Positions 11,628 through 22,335 of a stretch of DNA of 64,000 nucleotides are shown here, one piece after another. Each line of letters begins with the position of its first letter. The stretch's first letter is position 1. The notes below the pieces were generated by a model. The model made no database searches. It was not told the origin of the DNA and worked only from the letters and a program-made list of their open reading frames with translations. The stretch comes from Ephemerocybe angulata (Eukaryota; Basidiomycota; Agaricomycetes; Agaricales; Psathyrellaceae): NCBI GenBank assembly GCA_013368325.1, contig JAACJK010000165.1, forward strand, positions 62,001 to 126,000, read 5' to 3'. The position numbers and the translations under genes are program-made.

Positions 11628-11642
11628 AAGCGCCCGGCGCTT
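11628..11642. repeat. AAGCGCCCGGCGCTT palindrome
   Basis: Perfect inverted repeat around a C/G centre, 37 nt beyond the stop of F-box-like copy 2 and preceded by TTTTT. A partner lies at 13439-13453 in the same relation to copy 3. Confidence 0.65.
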
Positions 11643-11678
11643 TCGGTGCACTGATCGTTAAGTCAACGCGGAAAATTG

Positions 11679-13121
11679 TCAAACTCTCCAGCATGCATAG
11701 TGCGTCTTGTGCCTTTCGGACAATATCCTTTCCTCAGCCTCAATAAAATGATTATCGTACCCTCTTTCAAACAGCATCCCTTCACGAGCACGGGTCTGAG
11801 GGAACGCAGCAATGATTGCGGCTTTGGAGCGGAACCGGATGATAGCCATGTCTTGGCTTGAAAGAAGATCAATTGAGGGGTGAGGAAAGTTGTGGACCGG
11901 CGTCATGCCAATTGCGCAAAGTTTTGGGAATCGCGTTGTGTCCGACAAAGCATCGTCGATGCTCCCCCATCCGCGCCTTAGGCCGTCTATGAATGCCTGC
12001 TCCCAGTTGAATCCCGGACCGAGTGGAGGTGTACCCCATGCGAATCTTACATGAGCGACTTTAAGCGAAGGCTGGGGGTTCGTGCAGAGCATCCTTGCGA
12101 TCATGTTCGCAGCGAGGTCGGGAGCGACGAAGGACGGGCGGTGGAATGTCACGTCGATCCACAACTTCATGTAGTGGAGGAGCGGGAAAGTAGGGATTGT
12201 GCTGCCAGAAATGATGAGCTCGTCGTAGCATCGGTACACTGAGGCCCTATGAGCAAAACTCCGAAGAATGCCACAAAGGCGGGGTCAAGACTTACCGAGA
12301 TCTGAGTCGCTTGGGAACGGAGGACAATAACGCAGATCCAACATTTCCAGGGCCGAGTACTCTGCGGCATTATTGATGATTAGCATAGCGTTCGTGTGGG
12401 CTTGCACCGTCTTGATGGTGAATTGGAGGTTGACCAGGTTCGCGTAGATCGAGTTTGTGCACGACTTTAGAAGGTGGTGGATTGTGGTTAAGCCCTTGTC
12501 CTCAGCGATCAAAGACGTCAATTGCCAGGGTGTTTTTGGCTCTGAATCCACTTGTGGATCCTCCGCGATCGATAGCCTCGCCCGGACGCTGAGTGACTTT
12601 AAGGCAGGGGCTGAATGTAGGAGGTGGAGAGGGAAGTCATTGAAACCATCAATCTCGATGTTGACGAGTTTGGGGGAAGCAAAAAGCCGGGAAAACGCAT
12701 CCTTGAAATGACCAAGATAACTTATGGCCTGCGTCTGGGTCCCCGAGGATTCGTCGACAGCCCCAACGTTGAGAATGGAAAGGGTTTCTAGATTTGTCAA
12801 CTTGTGCAACACTCGCGATATCTGCTCGAGCTCCCATCTATGGTCTTCTGTTGTCTCGAGAGGGTCCTCCCATACCCACATGCGCATCTTCCGGACGTTC
12901 GAGAAGAGTGAAGGGTTATGTTTTAGGATTCTGTGCGCCTTGTCGGATATAAAGTGGGAAATTAGATGGCGGCTAAAGATATGAAACCGACATCGTTGGA
13001 GGAAGTATCGCGAGGTCAACGAAAGGCTTTTGAGGGATTTGAGGGATTCATCGGCGGCTTCGTCGGCGGCTTCGTCGATGATTCTGTCAAGAATCTCTTG
13101 AGGAAGAGATCGCAAGGACAT
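11679..13121 (-). CDS. F-box-like leucine-rich protein (copy 2)
   Basis: Exons 12296..13121 and 11679..12238, 461 aa, one 57-nt intron. The N-terminus SLPQEILDRIIDEAADE followed by LKSLSLTSRYFLQRCR is a typical F-box helix pair that would bind Skp1. The rest is made of irregular leucine-rich repeats expected to form the substrate-binding surface. The intron sits just before VYRCYDELI, as in copies 1 and 3. An in-frame stop follows the donor, so splicing is required here. It lies between the hydrolase gene and copy 3 as half of a tandem duplication. Substrate unknown. Confidence 0.82.
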
Positions 13122-13233
13122 GGGTAGCTGCTGGTTTCAGGCAGACGCAGAGCAAACTCATCGACATGCATCATTAGTCTCCGTTGCTGACCTAACGATC
13201 ACAGAATCTGATGAGGGGTCGATCGGTGGTCTC

Positions 13234-13272
13234 GTGTTCGACGCCGTGCAGAGGCAGGGCGGGTACAAGTTC
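13234..13272 (+). pseudogene. Duplicated fragment of the FAHD1-like last exon
   Basis: Thirty-nine nt identical to 11399-11437, encoding [13 protein letters not shown] in the parent. The stop codon context of the parent is not kept and no upstream exons are present, so this is a remnant. It marks the left end of a second [hydrolase tail + F-box] unit. Confidence 0.8.
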
Positions 13273-13438
13273 GCTACAAGGGATGGTTGGAACTTCGAGT
13301 CAAGGGTTGGGTCGAATGTGCGGTGTTAGGTATCTATATGGGGCGGAAGGGATGCTGTATTCCAGGTGGGCGGATTATCCATGTGGCTTACTAGGAGCCG
13401 CCGTGATTGCTTTGATAGGCTTTTGCTTCGACACTTTT

Positions 13439-13453
13439 AAGCGCCGGGCGCTT
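13439..13453. repeat. AAGCGCCGGGCGCTT palindrome
   Basis: Same motif as at 11628, preceded in both places by a shared tract containing GCTTTTGCT. It lies about 180 nt beyond the stop of copy 3. Confidence 0.65.
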
Positions 13454-13634
13454 GAGGCTCACGCAATGGCTCGAAGTAAGGGGGAATCAGAGTCTCTCGT
13501 TGACTCCCCCGGTTCTTCAACTCTAATTATCCCAGATCTGGCCTATTCCTCGGGGCGGATGTTGGAACTGATACACGATTCTCTGAAAAAGCAGCTCAGA
13601 GAATTCATCCCATTCAAATTTACACGGAAGATTA

Positions 13635-15059
13635 TCAAACATCCCAACATGCGTAGTGCGCCTCGTGCCTTTCAGACAATATCCTCGACTCGACCTCTGC
13701 AAAAGGACTGCCAATCCCCACTCCAAATATCATCCCTTCACGAGCACGAGTCCGAGAAAACGCAGCCATGGTTGCGGCCTTGGTGCCGGACCAAATGATT
13801 TTCCGGTCCTTGTTAGAAAGACGGTAAGATGTGGGATAGGGAAAGTCGTAGTTCGGCGTCATGCCAATCGCGCAAAGCTTTGGGAAACGCGTGGCGTCCG
13901 AGAAGGTGTCGTCGATTCTATCCCACCCGCGCTTGGCGTCTATAAACGCCTGCTCCCTATCGAAGTCCGGACCGATGGGAGGTGTTTTCCATGCGAATAT
14001 TGCATCGGCGACTGCGAGCAAGGGCTGGGCGTTTGTGCAGAGCATCCTTGCGATCATATTTGCAGCGAGGTCGGGGACGAGGAAGGACGGGTGGTGGTCA
14101 TCCAGGTCGATCCACAACTTCATGTAGTGGAGGAACGGAAAAGAAGGGATCGTGAGGCCGGAGGTGATTAGCTCGTCATAGCATCGGTGCACTTCAGCCC
14201 TGTGAGCAACAGCGACAAATGATACAATGTGAGTTTGAGCCTTATTACCAACATCTGAGTCGCTTGCGTACCGACTGGCATAATACAGGTCCAACATTTC
14301 CAAAGCCGAGTACTCTGCAGCATTATTGATGATCTGCATGGAATTCCTGTGGGCTTGCACCGTGTTGATGGTGAATTGGAGGTTGACGAGGTTGGCGTAG
14401 ATCGAGCTTGGGCATGACTTTAGGAGGTGATGGATTTCGGTCAAGCCCTCATTACGCGCTTCCAAAGACGTTAAGTGCCAGGGAGATTTCGGTTTCAAAT
14501 CCTCATCCGGGTCCTCCGAGAACGCCATGCGCTCCTGAACGCTGAGCGACTTTAAGGCATGGGCCGAATGGAGGAGGTGGATAGGGAACTTGAAGTTCTC
14601 GAACGCCCTGATCTGGATGTTGATAAGTTTAGGACGAGCGAAAAGCCGGGCGAACGCATGCTTGCAATGGCTGAGGTAAATCGGCTGCGCCTCGGGATCG
14701 TGATGTAGGTAGGGAGACCCCTGGTCGTTGAGCCAAAGCGTTTCCAGATTTGTCAACTTGTCCAGCACTCGCGATATCTGCTCGCGCTCGTTTTCAGATA
14801 TCTCCGCGATGGGGCTTTCGCGTACCCATATGCGCAAGCTCCGGACGTTCGAAAATAGTGAAGGGTTCCCTTCCAGCATCCTCTGCGCCTTGTCGGAGAG
14901 TTGATAGAAAATTACAAAGTGGCCGAAGAGATGGAACCGACATCTTTGGAGAAAGCATTTGGAGGTCGCTGAAAGCCTTTTAAGGGATTTGAGGGATTCA
15001 TCGGCGGCGGCGTCAGTGATTTTGTCAAGTATTTCTTGAGGAAGAGATCCCATGGACAT
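13635..15059 (-). CDS. F-box-like leucine-rich protein (copy 3)
   Basis: Exons 14249..15059 and 13635..14191, 455 aa. F-box helix SLPQEILDKITDAAADESLK at the N-terminus, then leucine-rich repeats closely matching copy 2. Start chosen at 15059 because the paralog begins at the same place; an in-frame Met at 15110 would add 17 residues. The 57-nt intron at 14192..14248 has a weak GTAATA donor, is a multiple of three and has no stop, so an unspliced 19-residue longer product is possible. Its start lies only about 74 nt from the stop of ANK-A, which is transcribed in the same direction upstream. Confidence 0.8.
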   Translation of the reverse strand: MSMGSLPQEILDKITDAAADESLKSLKRLSATSKCFLQRCRFHLFGHFVIFYQLSDKAQRMLEGNPSLFSNVRSLRIWVRESPIAEISENEREQISRVLDKLTNLETLWLNDQGSPYLHHDPEAQPIYLSHCKHAFARLFARPKLINIQIRAFENFKFPIHLLHSAHALKSLSVQERMAFSEDPDEDLKPKSPWHLTSLEARNEGLTEIHHLLKSCPSSIYANLVNLQFTINTVQAHRNSMQIINNAAEYSALEMLDLYYASRYASDSDVGNKAQTHIVSFVAVAHRAEVHRCYDELITSGLTIPSFPFLHYMKLWIDLDDHHPSFLVPDLAANMIARMLCTNAQPLLAVADAIFAWKTPPIGPDFDREQAFIDAKRGWDRIDDTFSDATRFPKLCAIGMTPNYDFPYPTSYRLSNKDRKIIWSGTKAATMAAFSRTRAREGMIFGVGIGSPFAEVESRILSERHEAHYACWDV

Positions 15060-15132
15060 GATCATGAGTAGCCAACGTTGAACGCACGCAGTATCAGAGA
15101 TCTTATGCACGTGATAGATTAGATTACATAGA

Positions 15133-17945
15133 TTATATCGCCGAACCGGCGAATGGTAGGAGTCGGGACACTGCCATCGCGCCTCGTCGATTTAATTGTT
15201 CTTCAATTATCCCTTCCACAATCTCTTCCATTATCCGAACACACCTGTCCTGCCTATCCTTTGGTGCAGGTTTCTCCCACTGCCGGCCTTCAGGTGGATT
15301 TTCGAGACACCGCTTGAGGACACTCACGTCAACGCAAAAAGTTGCGGGAACTGTACAGAGGACCTTGACAATGTCCTCTATGCCTCCGAAGGCCGCCCAA
15401 ATCAAGGCCGTCCACCCATTGGCGTCTCTCGCATTGACATTGATCTCAGGTGCAGCGAGAAGGAGCTTGACAACAGGTTTGTGGTCACATTGGGCTGCAA
15501 ATATCAAGGCCGTCCGCCCACTGGTGCATGCCGCATTGACGTCAATCCCAGGCGCGGCGAGGAGGAGCTTGACAATAGCTTCGTCGCCGTTCTGTGCCGC
15601 AAATTTCAAGGCCGTCCGCCCTTTGGTGTCTTGTGCATTGACATCGATCCCAGGCGCAGCGAGAAGGAGCTGGGCAATCGCTTCGCGACCCTCCCTCACT
15701 GCCAAACTCAAAGGTGTCCACCCGTTTGTGTCTGGCGTGTTGAGGTTGATCCCAGGCGCGGCGAGGAGGAGCTTGACAATAGCTTCGTCGCCGTTCTGTG
15801 CCGAAATTTTCAAGGCCGTCCGCCCTTTGGTGTCTTGTGCGTTGACGTCGATCCCAGGCGCGGCGAGAAGGAGCTGGGCAATCGCTTCGCGACCCTCCCT
15901 CACCGCCAAACTCAAAGGTGTCCACCCGTTTGTGTCTGGCGCGTTGAGGTTGATCCCAGGCGCGGCGAGAAGGAGTTTGACACCAGCACCATATCCTTCA
16001 AGCACCGCATTTCCCAGCACAAGCACCCCATCTAGTAAGCATCCATGCAGCATCAGCATTGTCATATACGACCGATTACTGAATAAAAGACGCGCCTAAA
16101 TAACGGTTATCATAGTTTCTCAGGAGCTGGAGGCAGGCTCTATTCTCCCTCTGAATGATTTTCGCGTCTCTCGTCGGGCCGGCTGTTGAACGAAAATAAG
16201 TCTTTGCATACAAGGCCAGTATTTGCCACCTACGTTCAATATTTGGATCTGAACCTGCATCCAGCAGTGCCTTAATGACGTCCACTCTATCAGAAAAGCA
16301 TGCGGCTCGGATTGCGGTCGTTTCTCCTGATAAGTTGGTCTTGCTTAGTCTTGTTTATGTGGTCTTGAATGGAGTGTAGACAGACCTTCAGTGACAACAT
16401 TAGGGTCTGCCCCCCTCGCAAGAAAGGCAATGACTGAATCCCAGTCCTTTAGGTTGACAGCATTCTTGAAGCCCAGATTCACTTCTTTTTGCATCCTACG
16501 GGCGAGAAGGGCCTCGGCAAGGTCACGTAGGGGCATGAACAGCAAAAGGATTGCCAGTATTTGGCCAAAACCCCATTCGGCTTCGTCTTTACCCTGGAGG
16601 TGTGCATTCTGCTTCAGCGTGAGCTCGATGTCAATGATGAAGACTAGGTTGATGGCCAACAGGAAGAGCAAACCGAGAACAGGCGGGAATATGCTCCACC
16701 ACCGCGCGATGAACTCCTGAACCCAGCGGGTCGCGGGAACCCAAAGACGCCTCCAAAAGCGCCTCCAAAAGAGCCCCCAAAAGCGGAGCCGAATCATGGC
16801 ATACCATGACATGCTGAAGGGACGCGGACTCGGCCGTATGAGAGTTGGAGGTGAACCGCGAGCACAGTAGTAGAATCCAAGAAACACCACAACAGGGAGG
16901 AGGAGGTTGAGCCCTGGAACCAGAAACAGGCCGTATATGACAAAGGAGGCAATTCGCAGTGCCCCCGATGCAAAGGGGACATGGCTACCGAGGATCGAGA
17001 TGAGGGCATGCTCCGCCGCACAGTCATTAGCCGTGTCCCCCATGTTCCCGAAACCGCGAATGTCGATCCAAAGCCACAGCCCCAGCGCGGCCATGAGGCT
17101 GAGATGGAGTGAACCTAAGGGCAAGACGTAACGCTTGACGAGATTCTTAGCAGCCGTGCGCGTATTGACAACGTCCGCTGGGGAACTTGATGAGCTAGAC
17201 GAAGGTGTTTTAAAGGTACGTGCCTTACCTTTTTGGTGTTCAATGCCTGCTTCCACATTGGAGAGAGCATCCGCTCCGTCCACCTTCTCGGGCCTTGCCC
17301 TTGGGCTTGGTAGTGTAGCTGTTATCATCGATGAAGGGGCCACTTTCAGGGCGACGAAGGTGGTTTAGGAAGCCTTTGACTCACGCATCCCAGTCTCGTC
17401 GCCTACGGCCTGTACAGACAGCCCACCCAATTGCCCGGATTCTGCGATCGATGTATCATTTCCCGGCCCTGAGTTACTTCCTGATGTATAAAGCCTCGTC
17501 AGCCAGAACCGATGAACCTAGATGTACGGTGCGTACCAGGAAGGAAAGAGCACCTAATATGCCTGGCCCAAGCCCTGAAGGTGGGCTCCACAACATGTCC
17601 GGAAGTCGAACTAACTTGACTCTTATGGTGGACGTAGAGCAGGAAGTAGATGAACGCGTTAGTGTTGTTCATCCAGGACATGTTGAGGACGATGCTGGCG
17701 TGGTAGCTCGTCAAGCCCAATGTCGTGGCCTGAACCATTGAGGAGATGAGGATGGCGAATGCGAGGACGAGGTTGGTTGTTGCCTGGGTCTCGGCTGATT
17801 CCAGTTCGGTTTTGGTCACTTTTCCATCGACGAGGGCCCAGAAAGCTGGGAAGAAGCAGAGGAGGTTCTGGACGTAGATCGCGATGCGAACCCCGACGCC
17901 CGCGATGTCAGGATTCCCTGGGATTTTGCAAGAGCCAGCCGACAT
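15133..17945 (-). CDS. ANK-A: multi-pass membrane protein with 6 ankyrin units
   Basis: Seven exons: 17537..17945, 17385..17480, 17229..17318, 16386..17177, 16234..16326, 16096..16182 and 15133..16031; 2466 nt, 821 aa. N-terminal half: three membrane helices in exon 1 (around IAIYVQNLLCFFPAFWAL, TNLVLAFAILISSMVQA and SWMNNTNAFIYFLLYV) and about five more in exon 4. The C-terminal half has degenerate ankyrin units, then six regular 34-residue units (APGIDVNA...GRTAL...LLL), of which units 1-2 and 3-4 are a near-exact duplication. Two oddities against ANK-B and ANK-C: intron 16032..16095 has a GC donor where they have GT, and the last intron is absent because YGAGVKLLL is fused directly into the first regular unit. 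Function unknown; a membrane receptor or scaffold is plausible. Confidence 0.78.
15560..15970 (-). repeat. 204-nt tandem duplication inside ANK-A
   Basis: Two adjacent 204-nt blocks (two 34-residue units each), offset 204 nt (for example 15661 and 15865), differ at only a few bases. Frame preserved. Confidence 0.75.
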
Positions 17946-19363
17946 CGAGATGGAGGGGGAGGAGAGGAGTGGAAAGTTGAAATCGATAGCCAGACATAAG
18001 GCGGAGCGAGAACGGGCTTTGTGTGACTGGTAATATCGGACAAACCCTCGCGAAGTAATGACAGGACAGATAGAAGCTGTGATGAGTCAACGAACAATGG
18101 CCATTATCTCAACCGTCATGGGCCGTCTTCAAGGCGTCCGTCAGTTTCAGCGTAAACCCAGCGTCAACGAGGGCATGCATCGAGATTCGACGCACTTGCT
18201 CGCCCCACAGTGTAGTCGATAACCTAGATGCAATCCTTGAGATTTAGATGGGATTCGCTGGTGATGTATCGGAGAACTCACAAAGAGCGTGCAAAGAACC
18301 CTCTTGCCCAGATTAGAACGCCCACAACCGTACCCACAGGTGCACACAGAGGTCGCCCACAAACGCCTTGATTAGGAAGAAAATTGATGGGAGATCGATG
18401 ACCGTCCAACGGTCCAAGTCTCCAAAGCTTACCCTGAAGACAAGGAAGAGACAACGAGGGGTCCGATGAAGAACAAGGCGATCTAATCATTATTTGAGTC
18501 GGCTACACACAATCGGAACTTGCATCCAGTGCTTTGTCTTCTGCGACTCGAGAGAGGCATAGATAGACCTGCTGACGCGGTGCGAGAACGGCCCCCTGGA
18601 TGCAGTCTGTCCCCAAATTGGTCGAAGATGCAGCAAGTTGGCGAACGCATCGGTGTGATCCCAGGGCGGCACTACATGACTTCGGCCTTCGGAAAAGAAT
18701 GCTGTTTATGAAAGGGTCAATTTTCCATCGGTATGACTGGGGGGTAATCCTCACATGGGCGGTACTTGCAACCCGATTTCTGGTCGTACGAGAACAGACG
18801 GCCCCTAGCTAGCCAGTCCGTGGTTTATTGGTCAATCGCGGTTGAAAAGCGTTCCACAAAACATACTGTACACAATAATGCATGCCTGTAAGCCTCGTGA
18901 CTGTCTCCAAAAGATGGAGGGTCATAGGCCATGTCTAACAACCCAAGGGCCAGAGCAGGTCGTGGAGCTCTGTACAACAACTTCCCTAATGGTACTCGAC
19001 AAGAAAAGGGTCCTTTGTTGCTAGCAGGGCCTTCAAGCTCCCCCTTCTCTCATCACTGGCCTACCTCGAGTAGATCCCATTGATGCTACAGGCCAATAAG
19101 CGCCGGGCGCTTGTTTGATAGTCCTGAAAGTGCGTCACTGAGTATGAAGGCGACTAGATCATCTTCCTGACCGGCAGTAGATAGTGCAGCCCAAGCCAAA
19201 AGGGTGCATTGAAGGTTGTGCTACATGTTATATACGAGCTATAGTGATGACTAGTGACTGGAACGAGCACCCAGAAAATTGCCAGTAGTGAGAGTGCTGA
19301 TAAGTGGAAGGACACACGGGAGATGCTGATAGACCTCCCTAAAACATCGTACATACCGTTCAA
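17946..19363. other. ANK-A upstream block and F-box copy 4 downstream region
   Basis: About 17946-18680 is homologous to the upstream blocks of ANK-B (44772-45416) and ANK-C (61564-62340). It shares a small ATG frame at 18490 (MIRSPCSSSD) ending at a G|GTAAGC donor-like site and further splice-like motifs. No single frame extends all three ANK genes, so I treat it as promoter/leader. From 18700 to 19360 no gene is seen. Confidence 0.5.
19098..19112. repeat. AAGCGCCGGGCGCTT palindrome
   Basis: Identical to the motif at 13439-13453; about 250 nt beyond the stop of F-box-like copy 4. Confidence 0.6.
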
Positions 19364-21099
19364 CTAATAAAACTTCTGAAAGCATTGAAAGTATACCTCC
19401 CTCTGCGACACTATCCCTTCATATATCCGCTCAAAATGAGTGTCACGTTCCCCTGCGTCGAACACCACCCCTTCGCGAGCACGCGTTCGAGGGAAAGCGG
19501 CTTTGATTGCAGTTCTGTTGAGCTCCAAAGGAAGCATCCAATTCTCTCTGGAGAACACATCGGTGTCTGGAAAGCCGAACCTCGGGACCATGCAGAGTGC
19601 CTGGAGCTTCGGGAAGAGCGCTGGGTTTGAGAAAGCGTTGTCAATCTCGTTCCATCCTCTCTTTCCATCTATGAACACCAGGTCCCTCGTGCGGACTTGC
19701 TCCGCTGAGACCTGGGGTGTTTCCCAACTGAAGGATATGTCGATAACGGTAAGTGAGGGCTGGGGGCTTTTGCAGAGCAGTGAGATGAGCATGTTTGGAA
19801 TGATATCGGGGACGAGTAAGGTTCGGTTACGGCGGGGCCGGTGTAGATCCAACTCCAAATTGATGTAGCGAAGGGACTTTAATGAAGGAATCGTCCTGCC
19901 AGAAGAAACCAGCTCTTCGTAACATTGGAGAACTAAAGCGATTTATGCAGTTCGATCAGCCTGAGCATTGTCTTGTATAGTAAACAACACTCACCAAAGT
20001 CCGTACGAGTTCTGGGGAGTTGAGTATATTTCAAATCCAACATTTCCAGAGCCGAGTTTTGTGAGACACTGTCGAGGATGGACAAGGCGTTGGTATGACC
20101 CTCCAAGCTCATGATGCACAATTGGAGATTGACTAGGTTGGCGTAGACCGTATGTGAGCCTGATCTCAGGAGGCGATCGATTGAAGACATGCTTTGGTGC
20201 TCGCACTTCAAGGACGCCGGGTACCAGGGCTTCTTGGGTCGTTCGCTCGTGTTCTCTTCCGAGAACGATACGTTATTCCCGATGTGGAGGGACCGCAATC
20301 GGGTGACTGAATGTATTAAGCGTACAGGGAAGCATCGAAACCCGTTGATCTGGACGTTGACGAGCTTTGGGGACAAAAAGAGCCTGGCGATTGTGTCTTT
20401 GCACGGCCCGTTGAAGATGGTATGCGTCGGTTCGCTCGGGTTAAGATAGCCAAACTCCACGTCACGCATGTGGAGGCACAGAGTCTCCAGCCCTGTTAAG
20501 AGGTCCAGCACTTGCCGCAGTCGCTGGTTGAACCATATTTCTTGGTATTCGGACGGTTCGGACCAGGTTTCCTGTACCGACAATTCCAGTTTTCTAACGT
20601 GGGCCAAGAGTGAGGGTTGTGCCCTCAGAACATTTTTAGTTCCGGGCGAAAGAGAATTGTCAATCCGAAGTCGCCTGAATATATGTCGCCGACATCGCTG
20701 GAGGAAGTGGTTCTGTGACACCAATGCGAGGTTCTTGAGCGCTTGCATGTCATTGTACTGGTAGGAGACTGTGTCGGTGATCTTGTCAAGTATCTCCTGA
20801 GGAAGAGCTGGAATAGTCAACTTTGGCCCTGGAGGTGCGGGAAGGAATGGCGGTGGCACCAGTGGCCACCGGTCTTCAAGGATGGATGGTGGTGGTGGCA
20901 GTGGTGCAACTATATTCATTGCCGCTGAGAGTCGAGCAATCAATGGAACCTTCACGATTGGAGGCGATGGACTCCGAGATGGAGGTGAGGTTGGCAGCAT
21001 TGACGCTGGTCCTTGCATGATGGAAGGCGGCGGCGGTGCCCGGTCTCGAAGGATTGGTGGCAACGGCGGACGTGCTGCCCTCGGGTTCTGACTGCCCAT
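19364..21099 (-). CDS. F-box-like protein with proline-rich leader (copy 4)
   Basis: Exons 19995..21099 and 19364..19932, 557 aa, one 62-nt intron in the same place as the paralogs (before LQCYEELVSSG). A 95-residue leader contains many PPLPP-type runs, then the F-box helix ALPQEILDKITDTVS and RCRRHIFRRL, then leucine-rich repeats. It diverges from copies 1-3 but keeps landmarks such as SALEMLDLKY and FPRTRAREGVVF. The leader is absent from copies 2 and 3; a start at an internal Met cannot be excluded. Proline-rich runs could bind SH3 or profilin-type partners, which is speculation. Confidence 0.78.
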
Positions 21100-22335
21100 G
21101 AGATCGTGGTGGTAGGATTGAGGTAGGTTGTAGTAGTACTAGTTGGGGTCGACCGAGAAGCCGCCTGTGACAGTTACACTCAAGTTACACTTGCTGTCGA
21201 CATCACTCCCGTGAGAATGAGTACGTGTTACTAGATGGTCAGTTATAAGTCGTAAGTCGGGGTCGTACTTCCTTTCTTCCAACTAAGTCGCACTAAGTCG
21301 TACTCGTTATCATTCAGCGGGATCATCTCATAGGCCTGTTTGTCAACGGTTGCAGAATGCGGGAGTGAAGAGAGCTGTCCAGACGGATTTTAAGCGCCCA
21401 AGGCGTCCAGACGCGTCTCTCATGATGAAGCTCAATTCAACAATATATGCGCGCCACCGTAGCACCATTACCCATATTCCTCACAATCAGCGCCTCGGCT
21501 CTATGTGGACGATTGGAGCACATGGTGAGAGCTTTTACTAGTACCTCACTAGGATTATATTTCTGATAACGATATCCACAGCAATACAAGATTGGTACCC
21601 AGGCTTCCGGGCATAATCCAGCATCGTTGAGCAGACTCAGATCATGCTCGGTCTCCCTAGACTTGGGATCGATAATGCTACCATCCAAATGCACGGTGGG
21701 AAGGATGCATGAGGGCACGCCAGGCGAGAAGCAATATGCACGTCACCGTGGCTTTCCCTAGCATCTGCTTCTTCGCTTGCTTCTTCGCATCTTCCGCAGA
21801 GTTCTTCCCCTCCCGTTCTGCATAACTGACGGGGTCTTCTGATGCAGGGGAGATAAGCTATGATATGAAATGGGTAGGTCTAGCTTGGAGAGGTCTGGGT
21901 AGAGAAAGTGTTCCTGATTGAAACCGCCGAGGGCGGGTGATAGCGATAATTGCATCCTCCTCCTTTCCAAATCCCCTCGAAGCTAGGGTTCGACTGTGAT
22001 AGATCATCTTGCCCTACCACTCGTTAGCGCTTGGTGCTGTAAAAGTCGAGAAGTCGAGTTGAGGTAAGTACCTTGTTCCTTGTGGTGTGCATCGACGTTC
22101 CTTTTCTGTATCTCGCATCCGACCCGATTTCGCTGGTCCTCATCGCTCTTTTACGATATCGCTCATTTCATCCACAATCCTTGACTAACTCTCCTCGTCC
22201 CTTTACCCAGTTCACAGCAGGAGCGGAGTCAATCCCAGGCAACGTCGTCCGAGTGCACCGTCATAGCCAGCCACAGCCGCGCATCGCTAAGCGCCCATCA
22301 TTCCCCCCTAGGTACCAGCTAGGATAGCCGTACCG
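21100..22335. other. Intergenic, between divergent genes
   Basis: Shared 5' region of the F-box copy 4 (minus) and the membrane protein at 22336 (plus). TAAGTCG recurs four to five times at 21248-21305. A GTAAGT near 22062 and a CACAG near 22215 could bound a leader intron. No convincing coding frame. Confidence 0.4.
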
